Shown here in pieces: positions 1 through 11,090 of a stretch of 64,000 nt of DNA (the first letter of the stretch is position 1; each line of letters opens with the position of its first letter). The DNA comes from Sipunculus nudus. Its lineage: Eukaryota; Annelida; Sipuncula; Golfingiida; Sipunculidae. A program made the position numbers and the translations under genes. Location of the stretch: the NCBI GenBank assembly GCA_026874595.1, contig CM049314.1:75096300-75160299 (forward strand). Direction: 5' to 3'. Below the pieces are notes generated by a model. That model saw nothing but the letters and a program-made list of their open reading frames with translations. It did not search any database and was not told the DNA's origin.

Positions 1-855
1 CCGGCTCGTTTACAACGGATGCTGTTATGACTACAACAATACGACTACGAAATAAAATACCGACCCGGAAAGGAGATGACACTAGCTGACAGCCTATCGC
101 GACTCCCGACCGGAAAGTCAAGTCCAGAAATACCACTTGACATATGCGTATCTCTCATCCAGTTTAGCCAACCGAGGCTAGAACAACTTCGAAAGGCTAC
201 TCAGAACGATCCAGTACTTGCACACCTCACCAAATACGTTCTAGTGGGTTTCATGGAGCAAAGGAGAGAAACCCACACCAGCACACGCCTATACTGGGCG
301 TTCCGTGATGAACTGAGTATTGAAGACGGACTTATTCTCAAAGGTTCACAAGTTATCATTCCGTCCACACTTCGCCAGCAGTACCTCAGTGACATTCATG
401 CTGGACATCAAGGTGTTACGCGATGCAGCCAGAAGATTGCAACCATCACAAGTAAGATTTTCTCAATGTTTGGTGTACCTAACAAAATCATCTCCGATAA
501 TGGACCGCAATTTATCGGAAAAGCCTACCAACAGATGTTATCTGACTTCGGTCTCACACATATCACCAGTTCACCGCATCACCCCGGTTCACCTGGCTTC
601 ATAGAGCGAGCCATCCATATGGTGAAAGCCATGATCCGAAAATCGCCACGAGACACCGATATCGCGTTACTAACACTCAGAACCACACCCATTGGCCATC
701 AGATACCATCACCGGCCGAGCTGTTATTTGGTCGAGAACTTCGTGCAACCTCCCCTTGCACATCAGCCGCCCTAGAAATGACATGTTGCGACAAAAGAAG
801 GAGGAAAACAGCAAGAAACTCACTAGCATATATGACCAAGAGTACACCGAGCTGA
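1..855 (+). pseudogene. Ty3/gypsy pol fragment: RNase H tail and integrase, decayed
   Basis: Reading frame 1 enters from the left edge with the end of a retroelement RNase H (ARLQRMLL, then YDYEIKYRPGKEM and LADSLSRLP) and carries an in-frame TGA at 28-30. An integrase follows: the HAGHQG part of the HHCC zinc finger near 400-420, then a jump to the second half of the DDE core (SDNGPQF near 500, GFIER near 600). The CxxC half of the zinc finger and the first catalytic Asp are missing, so an internal deletion lies near 430-465. The frame is lost near 750, where the integrase C-terminus continues in another frame. Order and motifs are those of Ty3/gypsy pol. Upstream RT, protease and gag would lie outside the window. 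This copy cannot make a functional integrase. Confidence 0.85.
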
Positions 856-1289
856 ACATGGAACATCCAATTTTGTTTCAAGATGTAGCAAAGAAGTTCT
901 GGTCACCAGGGATCATTGTTGGGATAGGCCCTGAACCAAGGTCATACATAATTCGCTGTAATCAGACTGGACAATATTTGAGGCGCAACCGAATATTACT
1001 GAAGGCACAACCACCACTATTTGTTGAACAACAACATACACCACCTATGATAAATAGTATGCCAGAAGATCTGGATCCATCTCCTCTGAGCAAATCTGAG
1101 TGTCCAAGACTATCTTCAAAATCAGTCATCAATACCCCGGAGGCTAAGGATACGCCACCTTTACAAACACTGACCCGTGACAAACTCACTACCGTGGAAC
1201 CACGTGATACTTCTCCTGTGATCAAAACTACTCATACCAGGTATGGACGCCAGTCAAAGAAACCTCACAGACTCATTGAAAACATGTAG
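756..1289 (+). pseudogene. Ty3/gypsy integrase C-terminal region, frame-shifted from the core
   Basis: This continues the integrase in a second frame. It contains a basic segment, then FQDVAKKFWSPGIIVGIGPEPRSY and QYLRRNRILLKAQPP, the pattern of the small beta-barrel domain after the catalytic core in many gypsy integrases (PRSY and RRNR are its usual landmarks). A Ser/Thr/Pro-rich tail ends in RQSKKPHRL. The sequence joins the preceding frame near 750-760, so a single small indel separates them. The stop at 1287-1289 is followed by about 265 bp of non-coding DNA and then a polypurine tract and LTR, as expected for the end of pol. Confidence 0.8.
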
Positions 1290-1554
1290 TGTTGACCAAT
1301 GAGATAGCTATCAAGTCTACAGGGCAGAATAATCCCTTCTTGATAGTATTACATGTTCAGCCTGGGGCAGTCTTCCCCAAGAGTTGTCGACATAGTTTAA
1401 GTGCAGTACTTTGCGGATACAACGGTAATTATCAGAGATAAGATCAAGCGCATAATGAGTTATTTTACTTAACGAAAAAACTGTATAAGTTCACGTCTGG
1501 ACACTTTACTTATAAACACTCCTCTGTTTTGTGACTCTGTTTAAACAAGGGGGA
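1290..1554 (+). promoter_or_regulatory. gypsy 3' untranslated region ending in a polypurine tract
   Basis: The stretch between the pol stop and the LTR has no ORF of note. Its last bases, AAACAAGGGGGA at about 1543-1554, form a purine-rich run touching the LTR start. This is where the polypurine tract that primes plus-strand DNA synthesis sits in LTR retrotransposons. Confidence 0.6.
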
Positions 1555-1730
1555 TGTTATATTATCAAACAAAACATTTAAGAACTGATCCCCGATCATA
1601 GTGTATATGCGCATGCGCAATTCTCGCTCTTCTCAATATGTCAGCCTCCTGTGGAGCACGCTCGAGTTCGCTGTATCTGTTTTAATAAAGTCCTATGTTA
1701 CGTTCATGACAGTGTCAGTGAAATATTACA
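1555..1730 (+). repeat. 3' LTR of the left gypsy element (176 bp)
   Basis: The LTR starts TGTTATATT and ends AATATTACA, giving the TG...CA ends with imperfect terminal inverted repeats (TGTTATATT against TGTAATATT). It directly follows the polypurine tract and contains a poly(A)-signal-like AATAAA near 1685. The 5' partner LTR lies beyond the left edge. No target duplication can be tested from one end. Confidence 0.7.
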
Positions 1731-2521
1731 ACAGACATTGTCGTTTTTCTAGAATTATTAAAACTGTAAATATTTTAAAGAAATGATCCCTCACCCAGAC
1801 TCAATCCATTCAGCAATATAGTCAGTAGAAAGTATATACAAATATATACATTGGTTTGAATATGTATGTTGTTTGAACAGAGGTTAATATATTAAGGTTA
1901 ATAAAGGAAAGTATAGTTATATTTAAAAAAATGAGACATATTAGAAATAAAATGTCTTGGATGTACATGTATATATTTTAGTTGTGTAAGTGCTTGAATT
2001 TGGTATTGGATATTATCTTTTAATAGCATGTAAAATTGAAGTTAAGGGTGTCTGTTGATTATAGATTATTATTTTAATAGTTATTACTATTATTATTACT
2101 ATTACTATTACTCTTATGTATTTGCAAACTGGTTATTTTATCATTTCTTATTCCATACTTAGTTTTAAGATACAATGTTACTTGGTTAGATGTTTATTTA
2201 CTTATTATTATTATTCTTTGTTTGTTTGATTGTTTGTTTACAATTTAAATTTGAATTGATCATAACTGTGAACTCTCCATTTTTGCTTGTATAATAAGAC
2301 TTGTAAATGTTGATTGTATTGTAGGAACTATGGGCCTGTGGCCTTTATTTGCAGAATAAACTTACTTCTTTTTCTTCTTCTACTTCTTCAAGAACTGGTA
2401 ACATTGCAGTAGGTAAATTATGTGTTCAGTTTTCTTGCTTTAATTGCAGACATTCAAGTAATCATGTGTTCCTTTTTTGCATTAATTGTGCTGGCTAGTT
2501 TATGTTTTATACATTTTCCAG
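1731..2521 (+). other. AT-rich intronic or flanking DNA with a possible retroposon tail
   Basis: No coding potential is seen. A TTATTA-rich stretch lies at 2060-2110. At 2320-2392 a GGGCCTGTGGCC dyad is followed by AATAAA and a TTC-rich microsatellite, which resembles the 3' tail of a non-LTR retroposon. I could not identify a family. The last bases, a pyrimidine-rich run ending TTTTCCAG, are the acceptor of the next exon. Confidence 0.45.
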
Positions 2522-2669
2522 GGTTTTGGAGGGCAGCCATTTGATGTGGCATTCAACCAACCTCTCTATGTGATATTTCCTTGGTCATCGGGCAAACAAT
2601 TGCGGATCTATCCCATCAGGATCAATCCCGAATATGGCAGGTTCAGATTCCAAGTCATGGAGTGCTATG
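2522..2669 (+). CDS. exon: C-terminal half of a discoidin (F5/8 type C) domain
   Basis: This 148-nt open exon is flanked by a good acceptor (TACATTTTCCAG) and donor (CTATG followed by GTGAGC). The translation contains FNQPLYVIFPWSSG, KQLRIYPIRI and RFRFQVMECYG. This fits the final strands of a discoidin/F5-8C domain, where an R-IYP motif and a closing Cys are typical. It starts in phase 0 and ends in phase 1. The exon at 54930 holds the first half of a similar domain and runs phase 1 to phase 0, so both follow one gene architecture. The missing first half would lie left of the window. The domain binds lipids, glycans or proteins at the cell surface or in secreted proteins. Assignment rests on a short stretch. 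Confidence 0.6.
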
Positions 2670-3219
2670 GTGAGCCTCATACGAGTCATGAATTTTAAGA
2701 TGAGACTTGCAGACTTCCATTATTGCATTGTGAGTGTTGGACGAGACATCGGCCAGGCTTTTTAGGGACAGGGTTTTCCATGGGTGCTGTTGACACAGGC
2801 TGAAGTTACAAGTGTAGTTCTGATAGATGGCTCCATGATGGACTTTTCTGAAATTAATGTCAAATTCCTCAGGATTCACAGAAAAATATAGAAAATGGCC
2901 CCCTTGGGACACACTTGGGATCATTCTTGACATAAAAAAAAACACATGTGTGGTCACAGAGAAGTTGCGTGAGAATTGCCAAATGCCTCCACCATTGATT
3001 ATAATATATTTTCACTTTAATAAATATAGTTGGCACCACAGGTCTATGTTTGGGTTTAAAACAACCAAAATTCAAGAGGTGATAAAATTCCAGATGATAA
3101 CTCCAGTTTGGATGGAAATATTGGGTTCAAACTTGACTTATATATCACCAACCCCTAATGTAAGAACCCTATAGATTTGGGGTCATGAGATGAAAGGTCA
3201 AGGTCACAGGTCCCACTTC
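2670..3219 (+). other. intron start, no recognised feature
   Basis: Unique-looking AT-rich DNA follows the donor site. Short open frames on both strands have no domain pattern and are taken as chance. Confidence 0.5.
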
Positions 3220-3726
3220 CTATATAAGATTTTTTAGAGAACCTGTGAGCTTATGTGATGGTGTAGCGTTGTCCGTTGGCTGTCCTCTGTCATTCGTTGC
3301 ATGTAGGGTAACCCTTACTATCTCAAAAACAGCAGGAGCTAGCACCAACAAATGATATGCAAAAATTAGTCATCTAAAAAACTCTATCACATTTTGCTTA
3401 TTTTTGGCTGACTGCATTCCTTAGATTTTTTTAGGGAAAAAGCTAAAAAACCTTTAAAAATCTTCTTCTCTGAAACTGTTCAGCAAAATGGTGCAATATT
3501 TCACAGAAATGATCCCAGAGACCATTTCTCTTGAGTTTGTTCAATTGGTTTTGGTTTGATGAATTTTGGCCGAGTATTTGAAATAAGTCATTTGGCAAGT
3601 GAGCATACTAACCTTATAATCTCAGAAACAATAGGAGCTAGGATCACTAAATTTTGTGCAACTGTTGGTCAAGTAACTCATATTTGAAATTGCAGTTTTT
3701 TGGCTCCACCTACGTCGACCTGTTTT
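3220..3726. repeat. interspersed repeat, same family as 25085-25600 and 28080-28830
   Basis: It begins near a GAACCTGTGAG motif with phrases such as ATCTCAAAAACAGCAGGAGCTAG and GTTCAGCAAAATGGTGCAATATTTCACAGAAATGATCCC (shown here only in part). Those phrases return in the other two places with many substitutions. It appears to be an old non-coding family. Ends and class were not determined. Confidence 0.6.
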
Positions 3727-3809
3727 TTTAGCTCAGCTGACTGAAAGTCATCTGAGCTATAGCGATCACTCTTTGTCCGTCGTCCGTCTGTCCGTCTGTC
3801 CGTCTGTCC

Positions 3810-5799
3810 GTCCGTTAACCAGGCACAAATCGTAACTGCTGGACCTAGAACCTTGTAACTTGGGATTCTGAGAGGTCCATAAAAAATCTCCTTGGAAACC
3901 AGAAATTAGGTCTCTGTTACCCATATCCTTCGAGCTATGTGGCCCCAAAGTACCCCCCAGAAAAGTCAAAAATTTCATACAAAAACTTCAATATCTCATT
4001 AACTACTTGACTGATGGTCATGATTTTTGGCATACATATTGATCATGAGATGTTACATCACTTCCTGCAGACTGGTGGCGCCACCTGTATTTTTCGATTT
4101 TTTACGAATTTTTTTCTCTATTTTTGAGACCTTTAAAAATGTGAACATCTGTTAACAAGGCACAAATCATAAAGACTGGACTTAGAATTTTAATTCTTGA
4201 CACACTGAGAGGTCCATGAAAAAAATCTCCTTGGAAACCAGAAATTAGGTCTCTGTTACCCATATCCTTCGAGCTATGGGGCCCCAAAGTACCCCCCAGA
4301 ATAGTAAAAAATTTCATACAAAAACTTCAATATTTCAATAACTACATCACTGATGGTCTTCATTTTTGGCATACATATTGATCATGAGATGTTCGATCAG
4401 TTCCTGCAGACTGGTGGCGCCACCTGTACTGTTTGATTTTTTACGATTTTTTCCTCTATTTTTGAGACCTTTGAGGATGCTGTCATCTGTTAGCGTGGCA
4501 CAAATCGTAACGTCTGGATCTAGAATCTTCATTTTCGACACACTGAGACACCTATGAAAAGTCTCCATTGAAACCAGAAATTAGGTCTCTGTTACCCATA
4601 TCCTTCGAGCTATGGGGCCCAAAATTACCCCCCAGAATAGTCAAAAATTTCATACAAAAACTTCAATATCTCATTAACTACATCACTGATGGTCATGATT
4701 TTCGACATACATATTGATCATGAGATGTTTCATCAGTTTGTGCAGACTGGTGGTGCCACCTGTATTTTTCAATGTTCACAAATTGTTTTCTCCATTTTTG
4801 AGACCTTTAAGGATGTAGTTATCTGTCAACAGGGTACAAATCGTAACGACTGGACCTAGAATCTTCGTTCTTGACACACAGGGAGACCCATGATAAGTCT
4901 CCATGGAAACCTGAAATTTGGTCTCTGTTACCCATATCCTTTGAGCTATGGCACTCCAAAGTACAGCTCAGAATAATGGAAAATTTGATACAAAAGCTAA
5001 AGTATCTGAACAACTAATGCAGAGATAACCATAATTGTTTGCATGGATATTGATCATGGAGTGTTTCATAAGTTTCTGCAGACTGGTGGCACCACCTGTA
5101 TTTGATCGTTTTTTTTTACGAAATTTTTCAGTATTTTTGAGACCTTTAAAGATATGAACATCTGTTAACAGGGCACAAATCATAAAAACTGGACCAAGAA
5201 TCTTCATTCTTGACACACAGGGAGACCCATGAAAAGTCTCCATGGAAATTTGAAATTAGGTCTCTGTTACCCATATTCTTTAAGCTGTATGGGTCCAAAA
5301 TACACCCCCCCCCCCCCCAGAATAATGGAAAATTTGATACAAAAACTGCAGTATTTCAATAACTACAACACTGATGGTCATGATTTTCGGCATACATATT
5401 GATCATGAGCTGTTCCATCAGTTTCTGCAGACTGGGTGTGCCACCTCTATTTTTTTTCAAATTTTTACCAATTTTTTTCTTTTTTTTTTGAGACCTTTAA
5501 AGATGTGGTTATCTGTCAACAGGGTACAAATCGCAACAACTGGACCTAGAATCTTCATTCTTGTCATGCAAGGAGGCCCATGAAAGGTGCCTGTGGAAAC
5601 TTGAAATTAGGTCTCTGTTACCCATATCCTTCAAGCTATAGGACTCCGAAGTATCCCTCAGAATAATGGACAATTTGATACAAAAACTGAAGTAGCTGAA
5701 CAACTAATGCAGAGATCACCATGATTTTTTGCATGGATATTGACCATTAAGTGTTTTTATTAGTTTCTGCAGACTGGTGGAGCCACCTGTATTTTTGTA
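3810..5799 (+). repeat. tandem array, six units of about 335-350 bp
   Basis: The phrase GGCACAAATCGTAAC/GGACCTAGAAT recurs at about 3821, 4156, 4496, 4832, 5169 and 5521. Each unit also carries GTCTCTGTTACCCATATCC and a CTGGTGGCGCCACCTGTAT box. Divergence between units is clear (10-20 percent by eye). A poly-C run sits at about 5307-5320. The array is the core of the surrounding Helentron-like element. Confidence 0.85.
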
Positions 5800-6967
5800 T
5801 CCGCCAAAACAAAGTTTTGCGGATACTGTGTTTTTGACCGAGTTCCTCCACCGCGGCGGCGTTCATTTCCAGAGAGCTCCTCGGAGACTAATGGACCGAT
5901 TTTTCCCAAACTTACACCTATTATCGGGTCACATGTGAACTGGTGCCTAACCAATTTGCGTTGACCTCTGACCTTTCCTCTCTATCCAGTGTCCATTTGT
6001 GGGCCTGTTTCCACTCATAAACCCTCATATCTCGGGAACCGTTTGACCGATCAGGAAATAAAATTGATACAAATGTAGCCCTTGGATTGCTTTATAACAT
6101 ACACAAAAAATGGTGGCGCCACCTGTAACCATGTTTGCACAGTGTCCATCTGTTCATCTGCCTTGGGTTAAAATCACTCCTATCTCTGCAGTGAATTGAC
6201 TAATTCACCTGAAATTCGTCATGCGTATAAATCCAGGATACCTTTCTTGATTTTATGACAGGTGGCGCCACCTACGTTCACGTTCACGCTGATGACATCC
6301 AAGCTTATATCTTGGGAACTGTTTGACCGATCAGGAAATAAAATTTATACAAATGTAGCCCTTTGATAGCTCTGTAACATACACAAAAAATGGTGGCGCC
6401 ACCTGTAACAATGTTTGCACAGCGTCTGTCTGTTAGTCTGCCGTGGCCTAAAATCACTCATTTCTCTGTAGTGGTTCGACATAACTGCCTAAAATTTTGC
6501 AGGTTTATACATCGTGGACAGCTTTCTTGATTTTATGACAGGTGGCGCCACCTACATTCTAGTTAACGCTGCACACATCCAAGCTCATATCTCAGGAACC
6601 ATTTGACCGATTGGGCCAAAATTGTGCATGTGTTTAGATCTCACATAGGTCTTTATCATACACAAAACTGGAGGGGTTACCTGCAAAGATTTTTGCACAG
6701 TGTTTGTCTGTTTGTCTGCCATGGGCAAAAATCGCTCATATACATGTAGTGGTTTGACTTTTCTGCCTAAAATTTTGCAGGTGTATACAACTTGGACAGC
6801 TTTCTGGATTTGTGGTAGGTGGCACAACCTACATACACATTTAGGCTGCAGACATCCATGCTAATATGCAACATACCTCACTCTATTTCCCCTTGCCACT
6901 CAATCCATGCCTCACTATCCGATTTTGGCAGATACATGTAGTCACTTGTCGGTTACCCGTATTCTAG
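5800..6967 (+). mobile_element. Helitron-like non-autonomous element, copy 1 (nested)
   Basis: It starts TCCGCCAAAAC after an A and ends CTAG before a T, which are the Helitron end rules (5' TC, 3' CTRR, insertion between A and T). The first 30 bases fold as a hairpin (GTATCCGC ... GCGGATAC). About 10 nt upstream of CTAG a decayed hairpin (GTAGTC/GGTTAC) is visible; the copy at 19524 has a perfect one. It carries four GGTGGCGCCACC palindromes. It interrupts the tandem unit of the outer element with no target duplication. There is no ORF. Confidence 0.7.
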
Positions 6968-7151
6968 TTTTAAAAGTTAACACATTTTTCTCAATTTTTG
7001 AGATATATAAATACAGACTAAATCTTGGCCTGTTGGTTAATCTGTTTGATGCTTCAGTTGAATGGGTATATACTACCATTCTATTGATAAAATTTCCTTT
7101 TGCGAATATCTTCCCAGTCAGCTGAGCGTCATGACCCATGGGTCACTTGTT

Positions 7152-7519
7152 ATATATAGTTGTGGTCCTTCGTCTGTCGGCTGTCTGTCCTTCCGTTCGC
7201 CCGTCCGTCTTTCTGTCCGTCAGTCTGTTAAATTGGCACGTTTTGAAACCTTTGGACCATACCGAAAATTTCGTCATTAGGACTTCGTTCCTTCAAGATA
7301 TTAAGAAAAACCTCCATTTTCCTTTAAAAAAAAACAATTTTTACTCTATAAGACTGCCTAATATCAAAACCACTGATCTGAATTTGATCATAGTAAATAT
7401 GCACATTCTTCCATACATTTCTATGTACATACCAAAAATTGGGTCACTATTGCATAATTTGTTGAAGTTAGGCCAAAAAAAATAAAAGGTAAGGTTCTCA
7501 GGCACCACACATTAATCTC
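7152..7519. repeat. mosaic of repeat fragments
   Basis: A GTCCGTC-rich stretch (7165-7235), like the 5' ends of the Helentron-like families, is followed by AT-rich DNA. At 7471-7506, after a TTA, lies a single copy of the terminal repeat of the MITE found in the 5' LTR of the large gypsy element (GGCCAAAA..., then GGTTCTCAGGCAC). Its other end is not visible. Confidence 0.5.
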
Positions 7520-8836
7520 ACACATTAATTATCCTCAGATGTTGATATTTCAAGTTTGTTCAAATGGTTTTGGTTCAGTGATTTTTGGCCGAGTTATGGG
7601 GTGCTTAACTTAGCCATTTTTCTGTATTTTCCCATATGAGTTATAAACCTGCAAAGCGTTTTTTCGACTGATGCCACTGAAGCCAGTTTGTTAAATATTT
7701 TACAAGAATAATTCCCACAATAATTCTTTTAATAATTGTCATCAAAGGTTCAACATGAATGTTTTTGGCTGAATTATGGAGATTGAATTGAGTCATTTTA
7801 CCATATATGTTAGCTTTGTGATGCTGTAACATCTAGCCTGGCACCAGTTTATCAGCATCTATTACATCATGCCACTAGACATTTAGATTTCAGGTTATCT
7901 TTGGTTAATACTGACAAGAAAGTTTTTTTAAAAGCTTTTAAAAAATTAAGATTTATGATTTAAGTTATTCATCTTACCAGGCAATGTTACATTCATGGAT
8001 ATTCAGCTCTCTGTGGCTATATAAAGACAACTGTACATGGATTATAAATTATTGGTATCCCTACTCAGCTTAATTCAAGAATTTGCCATAAATGAGATGT
8101 ATCTGTATTGTAATTTTGCATTCAGTATGCATCCATAATAATTTTACATATATTCCTGATTTCTTTTTTATAAAAAGTCAGCTGAAAAGCATTTTGTATT
8201 AGGAAAATAAATTTCAAAATTATTTCAAGTAGGGACCATTTTTGTGTTCAGATGGCAGCACTCGGTTTCCATTGGCAGATTGCCAGTGCCTTGATGTTGG
8301 CCATTAGCCAAGATGATGTCAGCTCTATAAATAGTTTTGGCACAGTGCCAGGATTGGAAGAAGTGCAGCCAGGTATAGGTCAAGAGTTCACTCAGTGTAG
8401 TAGCTGCATTCTATTTATAGCTTTGCAGACTGCTCACTGCATCATATTTGGCACCAAAGTTCAGCCTGAATCTATTTATAGCTTTAGCAGACTGCCAGCT
8501 GTGTAAGATTATGCAACAGGTCAAGAGTTCACTCAGTGCAGCCAGGTACAGGTCAAAAGTTCACTCAGTCTAGCCAGGTGCAGGTCAAGAGTTCACTCAG
8601 TGCAGTAGCTTGAGGCAGCAATTTCTCACAGGTCACTCGGGGCCAACTGCCTTACTCACCTAAGCCTTGTCAGCCCAGTACATCAAACTCTGGGGAAGTT
8701 TGATGTATTGGACTGATATTTTGACCTGTCTATGCGTCTTTGATGGTATTCTCATTTACAAGACAGGTGGTGCCACGTACATTGACTTTTGCACAGTGTA
8801 TGTGCCTGCTTATTTCTACAGAGGAATTTGATATAT
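7520..8836. repeat. left copy of a long interspersed duplication (partner 25861-27137)
   Basis: The two stretches align along their whole length with the same order of landmarks: TATGAGTTATAAACCTGC, AAGCCAGTTTGTTAAATATT, TCTAGCCTGGCACCAG, GGCAGCACT, CAGCCAGGTA and AAACTCTGGGGAAG. Differences are scattered substitutions and short indels. Similarity resumes at 9621-9998 with 27138-27524 after an extra 784 bp here. A weaker third relative lies at 23460-24390. Open frames inside are not conserved and lack domains. Confidence 0.8.
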
Positions 8837-9620
8837 TGATACAATGTGGGATTGGGGATGTCCCCACACTGTATCACAAGCAGTTAATGATGTTGGTGGC
8901 TGACAATGTTCCAAGACCAGTTTGATGACAGAAGTCTTTATTCAATAGCAAGAGGTCTGGGACAGTCTCTCTCTCTGAGAGAGCCGCTTAGTCTCCCTGA
9001 CTCACTCTCTGACTCTCAGCGCGCACTACAGATAGTTTTGTTACAGAGCTTTCACGTGACATATGAGACGTACATATCCATATTTCTGCATTTCGTCATA
9101 AAAGCTAAACCTTATCGGATGACTCAAAGTAGGTCACAATTACATCAGAGTTATAAGTGTTCTTCCTCACTATCGTGAGATCTGATTGGACAAAAGTGTT
9201 ATGGAAAATCCCAAGTCTGACCTGACATGCATCCAGTTATAGACTAACCTGCAAGTCCTATTTGGAGGACAGTGCTTATATACACATGTGGAGTCTCATA
9301 AAATAACATGTTTTAATTGTGTTCTACCATTCCCTCATAAAGACCAAACACATCAGTCATTCTGTGGCCCTATTTCTGTTTGTACAGACTTAAAATAGAC
9401 CTTAATGGTTTGGTGTACTGTTCTCTGTTTAAATTGGGAGAGAAGCCTATATGTGTGTATGACCAGATGACTGGTTGTCTGTGTCATCAATTATGGAAAG
9501 TCATTTATTGTTCAGTCTGACATGCCTGAAACTGAGCTTAAATTTGTGAAATATGAAATGTGAAATATTCCTTGAAATATGTGTTAAGTCACAAATATGC
9601 ATTTCTACTCCATAACAATA
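8837..9620 (+). mobile_element. 784-bp insertion with a 5' hairpin inside the long duplication
   Basis: Comparison with the uninterrupted copy (27131-27150, GATATAT joined to CAGCCTG) shows this stretch is extra. Its start folds as a hairpin: TGATACA-a-TGTGGG pairs with CCCACA-c-TGTATCA (about 8837-8876). That resembles the 5' hairpins of the other Helentron-like families here. A CT-rich patch lies at 8960-9020. No ORF has a recognisable domain. Its 3' end has no clear palindrome, so the class is uncertain. Confidence 0.5.
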
Positions 9621-11090
9621 TCAGCCTGAAATTGGGCAAATTTATACATATCGGATAGCTTTGTTGTATACAAGACATGTGGTGCCACCTACAATAATTT
9701 TTGCACAATGTGTATCCCTGTTTATTTCTCAGGAGGGGTTTGATATATCAGTCTGAAAATTGGTAAATGTGTATATCTCTGATAGCTTTGTTGTATACAA
9801 GACTGGTGGTGCCAGCTAGAATCGTTTTTGTGTTGTGTGCACCCGTGCCAGAATTTCAGCAGTGATGTTTGCGTAATTGTTTCTTATTCAGAATGTTTAG
9901 TACTTGCATTGTTCATTTACATGAAAAGTAATGGTCCAGCATTGAAGCATTATACCTGGTGTATTTCCCAATGCACAGGTTCGCATTAGGCCTGTAGGCC
10001 TTGTTTATTTTGGCCTTATGGGCCCAAACATAATGCACCTCATAAAAAATCAGGAAATATATTTGCTCACTTATAATAAGAATGGCTGAAGCTAGAGACT
10101 TTTTTTCAGGGATATAACTCCATTTAATCAAGATTCAGTTGTATACCGAACATTAGATCTGAATTTTTCAAATTTTATAAGTCATTTGCATAAATATAAA
10201 ATCAGAACCTTAAATTTTGCCCAATTTAGGGCATAGCACGTTTTTTTCCTGTAAGCACTGTTAATTTAATTTTCATATCATGCACACGTAAGGATTTCAA
10301 CTTCTAAATTTTGAAATTTGAAAGGAATTGACTAAATCTGTAGCTTTTATTACAGTTTTTATGAGACCATGTCACACATAGGCTGTACTGAAGCCCCTCT
10401 ATATGTCCCCATATTGACCTTTCATGCTTGAAGTGAAGCATATACTGCAGCCAGCCAGCTCTTTAGTGGCTTCAGCTGGATCTAACTGTTCAACCCCCTC
10501 CCCTTTTAATTGTTTTGGCCAAAAACATATCAATATACAATTATTTAAAAAAATTATTGGTTTATAGTAACAACTTTAAAAATAAATTGAAAAGGAATTT
10601 TATAGTTAATGAGTAACAGGGACCTTGCAATTACTGATGTTTTATGGATCTTTCGTGGATTGCTGAAAATGTATTTCAAATGACACCATGCAGTCACCAT
10701 TGTGTATATTTTAATTTCAATCATTAAATTAAAAATTGATAATTGTATCCCCAGACAAAGTCAGGGGATACCATGTTTTCATTCCGGTCCCGCCGCTGCC
10801 GCGGCCGCATATAAATCTTGTTGGCGGGATAACTCAAAATATTTCATGGATCTTTACCAAACTTGGTATATGTATATAAATATAATGGTAAGAGGACAAC
10901 GCCTATTTAGAATGAGGTCATGACCTTTACTAGGAGAGGGTCCTTGACCTTGAATGGGTCCAATTTTGGGGAAAATCACCCAAATTCTTAAATATCGCAA
11001 GAAAAATCTACTTGACTTAAGATCTAGGACAGTGTTGTCAGGTACCAGAAACTGATGGCACCACCTGTTATCCTTTTCTTGTTTTTGTGC
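8895..11090 (+). repeat. 2.2-kb direct duplication, left copy
   Basis: It is nearly identical over its full length to 13613-15809, with a few percent substitutions and tiny indels (for instance near 10867 against 15590). It starts inside the hairpin insertion, covers the right part of the older duplication and ends inside a family-2 Helentron-like element at TTTTTGTGC. Left flank natural, right flank foreign; the other copy shows the reverse. Confidence 0.9.
10748..11090 (+). mobile_element. family-2 Helentron-like element, 5' part only
   Basis: It begins with the hairpin TATCCCCAGAC ... GTCAGGGGATA and a GCCGCTGCCGC patch, identical to the start of the complete copy at 15468-16433. It is cut at 11090, where the duplicated segment ends. 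Confidence 0.7.

Larger units (their letters stand above)
3727..7151 (+). mobile_element. Helentron-like non-autonomous element with tandem core, interrupted by a second element
   Basis: The 5' end forms a hairpin (TAGCTCAG ... CTGAGCTA at about 3729-3759) followed by a GTCCGTCYGTCC run. Near the 3' end TCAGCTGAGC (7118-7127) is the reverse complement of GCTCAGCTGA (3731-3740). It is followed by a 14-bp palindrome TGACCCATGGGTCA (7132-7145) and CTTGTT. A 5' hairpin, subterminal inverted repeats and a short 3' palindrome are the known layout of Helentron-type rolling-circle elements and their non-autonomous derivatives. The core is a tandem array of roughly 340-bp units. A different element (5800-6967) is inserted in the right part. 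No protein is encoded. Confidence 0.55.

Noticed and set aside
8906-9178. Frame conserved between the two 2.2-kb duplicates (also 13582-13896)
   Set aside because: Conservation reflects recent duplication of the whole segment, not selection; non-coding parts are equally similar.
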